Source of the DNA: Desulfotignum sp032250905 | GTDB lineage: Bacteria; Desulfobacterota; Desulfobacteria; Desulfobacterales; Desulfobacteraceae | Assembly (NCBI GenBank): GCA_032250905.1 | Contig: JAVVEQ010000056.1 | Location: 1 to 20,424 of the forward strand | Direction: 5' to 3' | Length of the DNA: 20,424 nucleotides | Part shown: piece by piece, positions 7,815-16,351 of the stretch | Numbering within the stretch: the stretch's first letter is position 1 | Layout of the letters: every line of letters starts with the position of its first letter | Notes under the pieces: generated by a model | Database searches by the model: none | What the model was told of the DNA's origin: nothing | What the model saw: the letters and a program-made list of their open reading frames with translations, nothing else | Program-made: the position numbers and the translations under genes

Positions 7815-7946
7815 AAGCCGCGTATTCCCTTTCTAAAACCTAAATTAATACATGAATACAAAAAATCAACCATTGGCGAATAAAATTAGCTTAGGCTAAA
7901 AATTTTGCCGGGTATTTTTCTTCCCTGTCAGTCCTGTTTAAATGAA

Positions 7947-7974
7947 TTGACAATTTTCATTGATTCTTTAGAAT
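7947..7974 (+). promoter_or_regulatory. Sigma-70-type promoter of the flavoprotein-marR unit
   Basis: TTGACA (7947-7952) and TAGAAT (7969-7974) are spaced by 16 bases, 31 bases upstream of the ATG at 8006. The -35 is a perfect match to consensus and the -10 matches at 5 of 6 bases. Confidence 0.65.
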
Positions 7975-8005
7975 AACGTAACCAATTTCTAACAGGAGAT
8001 GCTGA

Positions 8006-8572
8006 ATGAACGTTTTGACCCTGCTGGGCAGTGCCCGGAAAAAAGGAAATACCGCCACCGTGCTGAAATGGGTGGAAGAAGCGCTCACCGACATGGGGCA
8101 CGATGTGACCCGGGTGTATCTTCACGGCAGACACCTGAACGGGTGTATGGGCTGCACCCAGTGTAAACAGGTTTCCGATGCCCATGGATGTGTTCAAACG
8201 GACGACATCCCGGAAATTATGACGCAAATGATAGCTGCAGACCTGATTCTCTTTGCCTCTCCATTGTATTTCTGGGGAGCAAGTGCCCAGATCAAGGCGG
8301 TCATAGACCGGACCTACAGTCTGTACACCCGGTATCATGAAACCGATCATGCCTCTTTGCTTGAAGGACGTCGTGAAGCTTTTTTAATGACGGGTGCCGG
8401 CGGGTGGGACAATAATGCAGAGGGCGCTTTTACCGCCTTCAAACGAATGCAGAAACCCCATAAAACTATTTATGCCGGAGAACTGTTTCTTGGGAACTGT
8501 ACCACACCGGCGGACATGACACCCTCTGTAAAAGAAAAGGCGCTGGCCTTTGCCCGGCAGATCACATCATGA
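8006..8572 (+). CDS. NAD(P)H-dependent FMN reductase / iron-sulfur flavoprotein (Isf-like)
   Basis: This 188-residue flavodoxin-fold protein has an N-terminal phosphate-binding loop GSARKKGNTATV (8-19) for FMN. It also has a compact cysteine cluster C47-x2-C50-x2-C53-x8-C62, followed by TDDI, as in iron-sulfur flavoproteins that bind a [4Fe-4S] cluster next to FMN. ASPLYFWGASAQIKAVIDR is the usual second flavin-binding segment. Such enzymes move electrons in anaerobes and can reduce O2, peroxide or quinone-like compounds. ATG 8006 is preceded by AGGAGAT at good spacing. The gene is followed after 94 bases by a MarR regulator on the same strand, suggesting control in response to an aromatic, oxidant or xenobiotic signal (inference). 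Confidence 0.85.
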   Translation: MNVLTLLGSARKKGNTATVLKWVEEALTDMGHDVTRVYLHGRHLNGCMGCTQCKQVSDAHGCVQTDDIPEIMTQMIAADLILFASPLYFWGASAQIKAVIDRTYSLYTRYHETDHASLLEGRREAFLMTGAGGWDNNAEGAFTAFKRMQKPHKTIYAGELFLGNCTTPADMTPSVKEKALAFARQITS

Positions 8573-8595
8573 CCCCCTCCGGCCGTCATGATGTG
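8563..8595. promoter_or_regulatory. Perfect 11-base inverted repeat over the flavoprotein stop codon
   Basis: CACATCATGAC (8563-8573) and GTCATGATGTG (8585-8595) are perfect arms around an 11-base spacer. The TGA stop of the flavoprotein gene lies in the left arm. No T-tract follows on either strand, so a regulatory site for the adjacent MarR protein, or an RNA hairpin between the two coding regions, is more likely than a terminator. Centre-to-centre distance is 22 bases. Confidence 0.45.
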
Positions 8596-8666
8596 GTGGA
8601 ATCTTGTGTTGCATGTCGACCGATTGTGTTTTTTGACAAAAGACTTTGTATCAAAGGCATTTGAAC

Positions 8667-9179
8667 ATGGAAGAAAAAATCAGCATGCAGATCATGATGC
8701 GGCTGCGCCAGATTATTCAGGAAATGTCCCGTCACTCCAAACAGCTCCAGGAAAAATACAAAATCACACTGCCCCAGCTGATCTGCCTGAATGAAATTGC
8801 GGAGCACGGCCCAATTGCCATTGGGGCGTTGACCCAGATTGTTTTCATCAACAATTCCACAGTCACCGGTATTATCGACCGCCTGGAACGCAGGAACCTG
8901 GTCCAGCGCGTGAGAATCAGCAAAGACCGGCGTCAGGTTCATGTGGAAATCACCCAGGACGGTTTGGATTTTCTTGAAAACGCCCCCACCCCCATCCATC
9001 ACCGGTTCATGGAAAAACTGGAAAAAATGAATCCCCGGGACGTTTCTCTGCTTATGTGGGGACTTGAACTGTTGGTAGATATGCTGGCCCAGGCGGATCC
9101 AGCCTCCCCCCTTCCGAACCCGCCGCTGCACCTTATAGAGTCAGAAGATGACATGTCGGTGCCCAACGGAAATTTTTAG
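8667..9179 (+). CDS. MarR-family transcriptional regulator
   Basis: This 170-residue winged-helix protein (cytoplasmic, DNA-binding dimer) has the recognition region TLPQLICLNEIAEHGPIAIG, the helix STVTGIIDRLERRNLV and the wing RVRISKDRRQVHVEIT. The start at ATG 8667 has AAAGG 9 bases upstream; a TTG at 8646 would add 7 unlikely residues. The C-terminal tail (SPLPNPPLHLIESEDDMSV) is polar and extends beyond the usual fold. A small palindrome, CTTTG-TAT-CAAAG (8644-8656), overlaps the ribosome-binding site and could modulate translation. Candidate target sites are the inverted repeats at 8563-8595 (upstream) and 9211-9233 (downstream). Confidence 0.88.
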   Translation: MEEKISMQIMMRLRQIIQEMSRHSKQLQEKYKITLPQLICLNEIAEHGPIAIGALTQIVFINNSTVTGIIDRLERRNLVQRVRISKDRRQVHVEITQDGLDFLENAPTPIHHRFMEKLEKMNPRDVSLLMWGLELLVDMLAQADPASPLPNPPLHLIESEDDMSVPNGNF

Positions 9180-9210
9180 CCGAAAATTTTTTACCTCCCA
9201 TTGACTTGAC

Positions 9211-9244
9211 AATACCATTTCATCAATGGTATTTATGTTATGAT
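9211..9244 (+). promoter_or_regulatory. Palindromic operator and extended -10 promoter of the methyltransferase-mttB unit
   Basis: AATACCATT-TCATC-AATGGTATT (9211-9233) is a perfect 23-base palindrome. Its first base is the last base of a perfect TTGACA (9206-9211). A TG-T-TATGAT extended -10 follows at 9236-9244. A third half-site, AATACCAT, lies downstream at 9276-9283. The repeat is placed to block RNA polymerase. The regulator could be the MarR protein encoded just upstream, but this is inference. Confidence 0.55.
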
Positions 9245-9413
9245 ATATTTTGAATAAGAAATATTTTATTGTGTAAATACCATGAAAAAATTATTTATGC
9301 GCCTGCAGCCACCGTTATTCTGCCGGTGAGTATCGCTGTCCAGGCAATGTCATGTCCGGCCCAATCCAATCGGTCGGAATGTTTCAATCCATCTAAACTA
9401 CGGGAGAAAAACG

Positions 9414-10175
9414 ATGAAAGAGTTTTCATTTATTTTACCGGAAGTCGATAAAGCCGATCAGGGAAAAGAAAAAATTATCGTCACGTACAAAGGGGAAACC
9501 AGAGAACTGCTCACCCATGATTATGGAGAAATATACAAAATACCCGGGCTTTATGAAAATTTGTTTTATGACACACTGGCCTGCCAGTCACCCCAGGTTG
9601 TGTGCGGGCTTCTGGAAAAAGCCATGAACGGCAACCGTTCTGATTCTCAAGATAGAGTGGCTCTGGATGTCGGGGCCGGCAACGGTATGGTGGGGGAAGA
9701 ACTGGCAAAAATCGGTTTTAACACCATTCTCGGTGTGGACATTATTGAAGAGGCGGCCGAAGCCACATTGCGGGACCGCCCGGGTATTTATGATGAGTAT
9801 TTCATTGAAGATCTCACCGACCTGCCTGAAAAAGTGGAACAGACAATTATTGAAAAAAATCCCAACTGCATGTCCATCGTAGCGGCCCTGGGATTTGACG
9901 ACATTCCACCGGAAGCGTTTGCCAGTGCGTATAACCTGATTTCTGAAGACGGGTGGATCGCATTTAACATCAAAGATGAATTTCTCCAGGACAATCATCC
10001 GTCCGGATTTTCAAAACTCATCGAAGAGATGGTGGCATTGGATATCATGGAACTGGTTGAAAAACAGAGATATCAGCACCGGCTGTGCCTGGACGGAACT
10101 CCCTTGAACTATTATGCCGTTGTCGGGAAAAAGCAGGAACCGATTTCCGACACCATCCTTGAACAATATCAATAA
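9414..10175 (+). CDS. Class I SAM-dependent methyltransferase, substrate unknown
   Basis: This 253-residue cytoplasmic protein has a Rossmann-type SAM-binding core. Motif I is ALDVGAGNGMVGEE (83-96), the acidic residue after strand 2 is D109 in LGVDII, and a later motif reads CMSIVAALGFDDIPPEAF. The N-terminal 80 residues (with HDYGEIYKIPGLYENLFYD) precede the core and may bind substrate. ATG 9414 follows GGGAG at 8 bases. The 234-base leader carries the operator at 9211-9233. The gene is followed after 71 bases by an MttB homologue, with which it is probably co-transcribed. It may methylate an amine or a small acid related to the MttB substrate, or methylate a protein. The sequence does not decide. 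Confidence 0.75.
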   Translation: MKEFSFILPEVDKADQGKEKIIVTYKGETRELLTHDYGEIYKIPGLYENLFYDTLACQSPQVVCGLLEKAMNGNRSDSQDRVALDVGAGNGMVGEELAKIGFNTILGVDIIEEAAEATLRDRPGIYDEYFIEDLTDLPEKVEQTIIEKNPNCMSIVAALGFDDIPPEAFASAYNLISEDGWIAFNIKDEFLQDNHPSGFSKLIEEMVALDIMELVEKQRYQHRLCLDGTPLNYYAVVGKKQEPISDTILEQYQ

Positions 10176-10246
10176 CCTGTTACTAATCATCGACAGATCG
10201 CCATAGACAAACAGGCTCAAATAGGACACAGAAGGGAGAAAACCAG

Positions 10247-11677
10247 ATGTTAAAAGAAGTGAATACGTTTCAACCCCGGTTGAAAGTTTTTAATAAAAAA
10301 CAGGCCATGGCCATTCATGACGCAGCATTGAAAATACTTGCAGACACCGGATTCCGCATGGAACATGACGGGGTCCTGGAAATGCTTTTGGATCATGGAT
10401 GCACCCTGGACAAGAACAATCGGGTGATCATGTCCGAAGCACTGGTGGACGACGCTGTCATGTCCGCCCCCAAACGATTCGATATATATGACCAGACCGG
10501 TGACCTGACCATGCCCCTGGAAGGGGAAAATTTTTTCCTCGGCACCGGATCTGACACGATTTTCACCATTGATCTGGAAACCGGGGAAAGACGGCGCCCG
10601 GTGCTTTCCGATATCGGCAACTTCGCCCGGTTGGTGGATGCATTGCCCAATATGGATTTTTCCATGTCCATGGGAAATCCCGAAGGTGTCGAGATCGAAG
10701 AAATCTACGTGCGGGTGTTTGAAGAAATGGTGCGCAACAGCAACAAGCCCATCTGCTTTATCGCCGACAGCGGCAAGGATATCCGCCAGATTTACGACAT
10801 TGCCTGCAGCGTGGTGGGCGGCGAAAAAATGTTGCGCAAAAAACCGTTTCTGTTCAACTATTCCGAAGCCATCAGTCCGCTGCTTTTTCCTGAAAACGTC
10901 ATGGAAAAACTGGTGTTCTGTGCGGAAAAAGAAATTCCCATCTGCCTGCCCTCAGGATGCAATGCCGGCGGCGGGGGCCCTGTGACCCTGGCCGGAGCTA
11001 TGGCCCAGGGCATTGCGGAAAATCTGGTGGGCCTGGTGATCCATCAGCTCACCAACCCGGGGGCACCGTTTCTGTTCGCCCCCAACGTGTCTGTGCTCGA
11101 CATGAAGCACACCGTGGTTTCCTATGGATGTGCGGAATGGAGCCTGACCCAGGCTGCGTTCGCCGACATGCGGGATGAACTCTATCAGATCCCCATCTGG
11201 TCTTTTGCCGGATCCACTGATTCTAAAGTGATCGACGCCCAGGCCGGGGCCGAAGGCATGCTGTCCATTATCACATCCTTGCTGTCGCGCTGCAACGTGA
11301 TTCACGATGTGGGATATATCGAATCCGGACACACATCCAGCCTGGAAATGCTCACCCTGTCTGATGAACTGGTGGCCATGGCCAAATTTTTTGCCGAAGG
11401 GATTCCCGTAAACGAACAGACCCTGGCGCTCGATGTCATCGACCGGGTGGCAAATGGACCGGACAATGCGATATTTTTAAGTGATCCACACACCTTTGCC
11501 AATTTCCGCACGGCCCACCTGCTCCCCGAACTGATGGATCGTTCCCGGTTTGACAGCTGGGAAAAGGAAGGGAAAGCCGATCTGTTCACCCGTTCCAATG
11601 AAAAGGCAAAAGCACTGCTCTCATCTCACGAGGTCAAGAAAACACCTGTAGCGGAAGAGGCCCTGACCGTCCTGTAA
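10247..11677 (+). CDS. Trimethylamine methyltransferase (MttB) family protein, non-pyrrolysine (copy 1)
   Basis: This 476-residue TIM-barrel methyltransferase belongs to the MttB superfamily. Members move a methyl group from a quaternary or tertiary amine to a cognate corrinoid protein. Family features include the N-terminal AIHDAALKILADTGFRMEHD, FLGTGSDTIFTIDLETGERR (the GTG...D..TGE pattern), LAGAMAQGIAENLVGLVIHQ with LTNPGAPF, and SKVIDAQAGAEGMLSI. The frame has no internal TAG, so pyrrolysine is not used; it belongs with the non-Pyl group whose known members act on glycine betaine, proline betaine or carnitine (MtgB, MtpB, MtcB). It is clearly diverged from copy 2 at 17694-19154. AGGGAG precedes ATG 10247. 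No corrinoid protein or MtgA-type partner lies in the window, so the substrate is open. Confidence 0.88.
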   Translation: MLKEVNTFQPRLKVFNKKQAMAIHDAALKILADTGFRMEHDGVLEMLLDHGCTLDKNNRVIMSEALVDDAVMSAPKRFDIYDQTGDLTMPLEGENFFLGTGSDTIFTIDLETGERRRPVLSDIGNFARLVDALPNMDFSMSMGNPEGVEIEEIYVRVFEEMVRNSNKPICFIADSGKDIRQIYDIACSVVGGEKMLRKKPFLFNYSEAISPLLFPENVMEKLVFCAEKEIPICLPSGCNAGGGGPVTLAGAMAQGIAENLVGLVIHQLTNPGAPFLFAPNVSVLDMKHTVVSYGCAEWSLTQAAFADMRDELYQIPIWSFAGSTDSKVIDAQAGAEGMLSIITSLLSRCNVIHDVGYIESGHTSSLEMLTLSDELVAMAKFFAEGIPVNEQTLALDVIDRVANGPDNAIFLSDPHTFANFRTAHLLPELMDRSRFDSWEKEGKADLFTRSNEKAKALLSSHEVKKTPVAEEALTVL

Positions 11678-11689
11678 CGGTCGTTTTTT
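11665..11689 (+). terminator. Intrinsic terminator of mttB copy 1
   Basis: GACCGT (11665-11670) pairs with ACGGTC (11677-11682) across a 6-base loop, then G and six T (11684-11689). The stop codon TAA (11675-11677) sits within the hairpin. Confidence 0.75.
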
Positions 11690-11712
11690 CAAGCAGTTTA
11701 TCCTCAACTCAG

Positions 11713-11747
11713 CCGGCCGGATGACGCTCATGGTTCCATCCGGCCGG
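11713..11747. terminator. GC-rich hairpin between convergent genes (terminator-like, no U-tract)
   Basis: CCGGCCGGATG (11713-11723) and CATCCGGCCGG (11737-11747) are perfect 11-base arms with a 13-base loop that holds the TGA stop of the minus-strand GlmS-like gene. Neither strand has a T-run after the stem. It may end or stabilise the minus-strand transcript, or stop read-through between the convergent units. Confidence 0.4.
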
Positions 11748-14700
11748 TGCGGCTATTTTCAGGCCCCGTTTCAGCGGAACTGAAAAATTTCATGGCTCCC
11801 CCCACCAGACCGATGACCACCGGCAGCAGATAGTCGGATATCACTCCGGCATCGCCGTTTTTATCCAGGGGTCCGGGCACCATTACAATATGACTTAAAG
11901 GGTATTTCTTCAAATTGGCCAGGCGGGCATCCCCGGAAAATCCTTCCTGGGTGATGACCACCATTCGGGCATACCGGGAACCAAAGATGGTCAACTCGTC
12001 CAAAGCGGCATCAAATGCGGCCTCGCTGGTGGCGTCAATAATGATCAGACAATCGTTATCCGGATCATATCCGGATCTGAGCACCGGCAGATACCACTGG
12101 TCATCCACATAAAACGGCAGAACCGCCTCCGGTGAGAACGGCATGGAGATGCGGGATAAAAAAGCATCCACAGATGCCCCTCCGAGATACCGCGTTTCCC
12201 ATTCCTGAACCTTTTTTTCACCATGGATTTTCACCATGCGAAGCCGGGGTTCAAGTTTCACATATTTGTTTTCTACCTGGCCATCCACCAGCACCAGATG
12301 TGAATACGCAGACACCCCGAAAGGATCGCTTTCCACACCCCAGGATCGGGCTGCAGCCAGCGCAATTTTCCAGGCAACACAGTTTCCCCGCATACCGGTC
12401 AGAAACAACAGTTTGCTGTAGCCCCTGTTTTCATGGATGACCTGCCGAATCTGGCGGTGCAGGGTATCGTCGGCCAAAAGGGTCTGAACGACCGGCAGCA
12501 TTGTTTTGAAATGGGCAGTGAACCGTCTTGCACGGCCGGGGAATTTATATGACATGATTTTTGCAAAAAACAGAGATACGGCCACATATGCCTGCTCATA
12601 CCGGCAAAACAGACCCGGATTTTTCAAATTGCATTCCTGCATAAAGTGTCCCTGATACATTTGTTTTAAAACAACCGGATTCTCAGGACCGATCCACACC
12701 ATATGTTTGTGGGGATGGGCAAAGACTGCGGACAATTTGTCCGGTGTCAGTGCCCGGGATGCCACCACCACTACCAGGCTGTCCCCTAAGGTGATGCCTT
12801 TGAGTTTCTCGGCAAATTCCACCTGAATGGGAATTTCCAGAAACGGTTCCCACAGCCTGGCAAAATTCCGGCATGCGGCCTCCGACTGCTTGTCCATGGG
12901 AACAAAAATCAACACCCCGTCTTCGGCCAGATTCTTGAATATCAAATCCGACAGCTTTACGGAAATGGTATCCCCGGAACGGTCTTCGGGCAAAACGAAC
13001 AGGGCGGCAAACCCGTCTGGTTCATTCAGGGCGCGTCCCAGTTCCAGCAGGTCCCGGTAATACCTCTTTTCAACCGGGGTTCTTGCCTGGGTCAGCCAGC
13101 AAAGGGCTCCGGACCTGGGAACCACCGGATACATCCCCAATCCCAGATTCTCCTGTTTTTGATCCATGTCATCCAGGATATCGGAAAAGGACCGGTCTTT
13201 GCCGTTCCGGGTCCGGCCGGCGGTCACGGACTTGGCCATGTTCCGGGGCATTTCTCCGGCCACCCTGCCATGGGCCCGGCCGAAGTGAAACCCCAGCAGA
13301 AAAAGAAGCGGCAGATTCAAAAAAGGTTGAAAATGGTCCGGCAGCTTAGGGATGACGATCACCTGCCGGGCAACCCGCTGGATCTCTGTCAGTTCCCGGT
13401 TTGCATAGGTGATGGCAAAAAATGGCCAGTTTTTTTTATGCAGGGCCGTCATGAACCGGACCGCCTCATCCAGGCGCTGCCGGCTGGTGGCCAGCACCAG
13501 AATGAACTCCTCTTCGATCATGGGACGATTCAGAAACAGGGCCTGTTCCGAATAATCCACCGCGTTTCCCAGAGAAGTCCAGGCGTTGATCTCCAGATTC
13601 AACGCGCCGATCCTGGCAGAGCCCACGTCGTGAAATGCATCCACGATATGGTGAAACACGGAGTTTCGGGACAGGGTGACACTCTCTTCACAGAAACGGG
13701 TCACCGCTGTATCCTTCAGCAGGCTTTCCAGGTGGCCGGGCACAGGAAAAAGTTCCCTGACCCGCTCGGCCACGTCATCCCGGGTTCCAGGTGTGGCCAG
13801 ACAGATGGACAGGCAGAACAGGTCCAGGGTCAGCAGCATGCACATTGCACTTTTCAAGGAGGCCACTGTCACCTCTTCGCCGCTGTATGCCGGGATGACA
13901 CCAACACTTTTCCGCACCACCAGGGCCATGTCTGAAAACGGTTTTTCCGTGATGCCCACCATGAGAATATGATGCCTGAGAAGCAGTCCGGCAAAATCGA
14001 TCATATCCGAGGTGGTGCCGGACCAGGAGACCATGATGACCAGATCCCGGTCCGGATTGATGGCGGTTTTCACGTCGCTGAAATCATGGGGAGTGGCCAC
14101 CAGCAGATTGACCGTGGGAAAAAAAGGCTCCATGGTTTTTTCAGTGATTTCCGCCACAAGATAACTGAATCCCGTGCCCACCAGAATGATCCGGTTCAGG
14201 TTTGCCAGATTGCTTCCAAACCGTCTTTCCAGCAGACGCTGCCGAATGTCGAACCTGGGTAGGCATGGACCGGGATCCGTGTACCGGTTCAAAATATCTT
14301 CCATCAGACCCGGTATTTCCATCAAATGTTCTTCATAAAAGGTTTTACCGAAATCCTTTTGAAACGATACCGGCGTAATCCAGGTTTGTTCGGGCCGGAT
14401 ATCAGACCGGACCTTGCCGGAAAAATCCTGAATAAGCAGATGCCGGATCACGGTATCCCTTCCAGCCCTTGTCTGAATCCGGGCAAAAATTTCCGGCTGG
14501 TCCAGCGCATAGATATCCACCAGAAACGGCGTGAGCAGCTCTTTTTTGGCCTGCCTGAACCAGGCCTTCTCCGGCCGCGAATCGATGTCTGAAAAATCGG
14601 ATTCCACGATCATCGATTTTCTGGAGTGTTCTTTCATCAGTTTGAGCAGCTTCATCCGGGTGGACCGGATCAGGGTCTGGGGAAACAGTCCCAGAGCGGC

Positions 14701-16302
14701 ATTAATATCTGATACCACCATGAAATCGGATGTGTCCCGCCGTTTGACAATATAGACCGGTCGGTGGTGGGCTGCCACAAACAGCCGGTCCGGTGACACC
14801 CGGCTGATGCCGGATACGGCAAACTGCCCCCCGGACCGAATCATGGCCTGTACCGCCCGGATGAATGCCATCTCATCAATGTCATGAATGCTTTTCCGGT
14901 GAAGGGTTCTGAAAACAGTATAGTCGATGGACTGGCTGCAGATGGACATCTCCTCCAGCCCCTGGTGATGCTGGGCCTCGATGGTCCGGTACCGCTGGTT
15001 TTCCTGCCAGGCGGTATCAAAATAGTGTCCCCAGAGCATGGCAAACAGTTCCGTGGAATTTTCCGTCCGCAACCGGATGTCCGCAACCTGGGTGATATAC
15101 TGCTGGATCCGGGATTCCACCTCAGAATCGAACTGGCCGTTGAGTACCACGGCCCGAATTTTCTCCCGGTCCATAAACGGGTGGGCGTTACGCACTGAGA
15201 TGGCGGACTGAAGCGCCCACCGACCTTGGCCGATCACCGGCTGAACCATGGACAGCAGCAGGAGTGGGTGGGTAGGACCGGGCACATGACCCTCCGGCAG
15301 ATATGGACCGGCGGTTCCAGCCTGGGCCCGTGGCATGTAACTCTTTGTCTGGTAATAGGACAGAACGGCTGTGGCAGCCAGGCCATAGACATTACAGGTG
15401 CGCTCGATCCGATAAAGCACCTGCCAGTGGCGGACCGGGCGATCCGTGTGGGCGGCCCAGAAACTTTCAAATATCAGCTGAATATCTTCCGCTGCCTCCG
15501 GTGTCAGCCCATTGAGAACCCAGGCATCCAGGTATCTGAACAGGTTGGTGATGCCGTCCGTAGTATAATCGGACGGCAGGGTGATCTGGACTTTGCGCAA
15601 CAAAGACCAGACATGTTTCCGGGCAAATGGATTTTTCTGTCCCTGTCTGCTGACCACCCGCCGGGGACGGACCGGTGTTTCATCATAGGCATACCGGTTG
15701 AAAATCCGCTGAAATTCATGTAACAGATCGGACCGGTCCACGGGCAGGGAGGCTGATTTTTCCGCTGCGTTCATCTGAACGTTCAATGCGTTCCTGATCA
15801 GCTTTTCCACCACCGCCACCGGCAGATCATACTCCTGGACCAGGCAGTCCATTACTGATTTGAGTGACTTGGGTGAATCAATGGCAAATGTTTTTCTGAT
15901 CTGGGGATCGCCGCAGGTTCCCGGCATCACCTGGACAGGATCCTGCGGGTCCGTCATCTTTGACCATGTGGGATATGAAACGGTCTCCCGGAAAGAAAAC
16001 CCTTCATGGGCCAGCAGCCGTTTCTGGAACCGGGCGATATATCCGGCCTGGCTGGCCGTATCCGCTTCAATGAACGCACCGGCCTGCAGGTCGGTTTCCT
16101 CGAACACCGGATCAAGCAGGAGCCGGTCGATCAGGTTCTCCACCGACCCCAGTTCCCGCCGGATTTTCAGAGGTTCCAGGTCACTGCCGATAAGTCCGAT
16201 GCCGGTGCTGTCCGGCGCCCGGTAAATAATGGCCCACATGCCGGTCAAAATCCGCGTCAACCTGTTCTGGGCATTTCCATAATAGACCACGATACCGCAC
16301 AT
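11728..16302 (-). CDS. Giant GlmS-like protein: class II glutamine amidotransferase plus SIS domains
   Basis: At 1524 residues this is about 2.5 times the length of GlmS (about 610), which makes glucosamine-6-P from fructose-6-P and glutamine. Met1 is followed by the nucleophile Cys2 (MCGIVVYYG), and YRAPDSTGIG matches the GlmS YRGYDSAGLA. About 320 unmatched residues (35-355) are then inserted before GQGRWALQSAISVRNAHPF (R361, W362), NGQF (N388, G389) and ENSTELFAML. In the last motif the glutamine-binding Asp of GlmS (D123) reads Ser416. SIS 1 is about 700-830 (SWSGTTSDM, S759/S761/T764), and SIS 2 about 880-1030 ends in PRNMAKSVT with the GlmS Schiff-base lysine as K1024. The GlmS ring-opening His seems to be missing. 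Residues 1040-1524 look like further SIS-like alpha/beta segments. AGGAG lies 9 bases before the ATG. It is the last gene of the mttB2-prpD operon. Substrate unknown; an altered catalyst or a sensor is possible. Confidence 0.75.
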   Translation of the reverse strand: MCGIVVYYGNAQNRLTRILTGMWAIIYRAPDSTGIGLIGSDLEPLKIRRELGSVENLIDRLLLDPVFEETDLQAGAFIEADTASQAGYIARFQKRLLAHEGFSFRETVSYPTWSKMTDPQDPVQVMPGTCGDPQIRKTFAIDSPKSLKSVMDCLVQEYDLPVAVVEKLIRNALNVQMNAAEKSASLPVDRSDLLHEFQRIFNRYAYDETPVRPRRVVSRQGQKNPFARKHVWSLLRKVQITLPSDYTTDGITNLFRYLDAWVLNGLTPEAAEDIQLIFESFWAAHTDRPVRHWQVLYRIERTCNVYGLAATAVLSYYQTKSYMPRAQAGTAGPYLPEGHVPGPTHPLLLLSMVQPVIGQGRWALQSAISVRNAHPFMDREKIRAVVLNGQFDSEVESRIQQYITQVADIRLRTENSTELFAMLWGHYFDTAWQENQRYRTIEAQHHQGLEEMSICSQSIDYTVFRTLHRKSIHDIDEMAFIRAVQAMIRSGGQFAVSGISRVSPDRLFVAAHHRPVYIVKRRDTSDFMVVSDINAALGLFPQTLIRSTRMKLLKLMKEHSRKSMIVESDFSDIDSRPEKAWFRQAKKELLTPFLVDIYALDQPEIFARIQTRAGRDTVIRHLLIQDFSGKVRSDIRPEQTWITPVSFQKDFGKTFYEEHLMEIPGLMEDILNRYTDPGPCLPRFDIRQRLLERRFGSNLANLNRIILVGTGFSYLVAEITEKTMEPFFPTVNLLVATPHDFSDVKTAINPDRDLVIMVSWSGTTSDMIDFAGLLLRHHILMVGITEKPFSDMALVVRKSVGVIPAYSGEEVTVASLKSAMCMLLTLDLFCLSICLATPGTRDDVAERVRELFPVPGHLESLLKDTAVTRFCEESVTLSRNSVFHHIVDAFHDVGSARIGALNLEINAWTSLGNAVDYSEQALFLNRPMIEEEFILVLATSRQRLDEAVRFMTALHKKNWPFFAITYANRELTEIQRVARQVIVIPKLPDHFQPFLNLPLLFLLGFHFGRAHGRVAGEMPRNMAKSVTAGRTRNGKDRSFSDILDDMDQKQENLGLGMYPVVPRSGALCWLTQARTPVEKRYYRDLLELGRALNEPDGFAALFVLPEDRSGDTISVKLSDLIFKNLAEDGVLIFVPMDKQSEAACRNFARLWEPFLEIPIQVEFAEKLKGITLGDSLVVVVASRALTPDKLSAVFAHPHKHMVWIGPENPVVLKQMYQGHFMQECNLKNPGLFCRYEQAYVAVSLFFAKIMSYKFPGRARRFTAHFKTMLPVVQTLLADDTLHRQIRQVIHENRGYSKLLFLTGMRGNCVAWKIALAAARSWGVESDPFGVSAYSHLVLVDGQVENKYVKLEPRLRMVKIHGEKKVQEWETRYLGGASVDAFLSRISMPFSPEAVLPFYVDDQWYLPVLRSGYDPDNDCLIIIDATSEAAFDAALDELTIFGSRYARMVVITQEGFSGDARLANLKKYPLSHIVMVPGPLDKNGDAGVISDYLLPVVIGLVGGAMKFFSSAETGPENSRTGRMEP

Positions 16303-16351
16303 GTCATACTCTCCTCATACCGTTTTCCCTGATGGTGCTGATACCATCCAT

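Noticed and set aside
8597..8613. Possible sigma-54 promoter upstream of marR (TGG...TTGCA)
   Set aside because: The distance between the GG and GC elements is one base too long, and the -24 element is a poor match.
13159..13935. Plus-strand open frames opposite the GlmS-like gene
   Set aside because: They are antisense shadows without ribosome-binding sites or domains.
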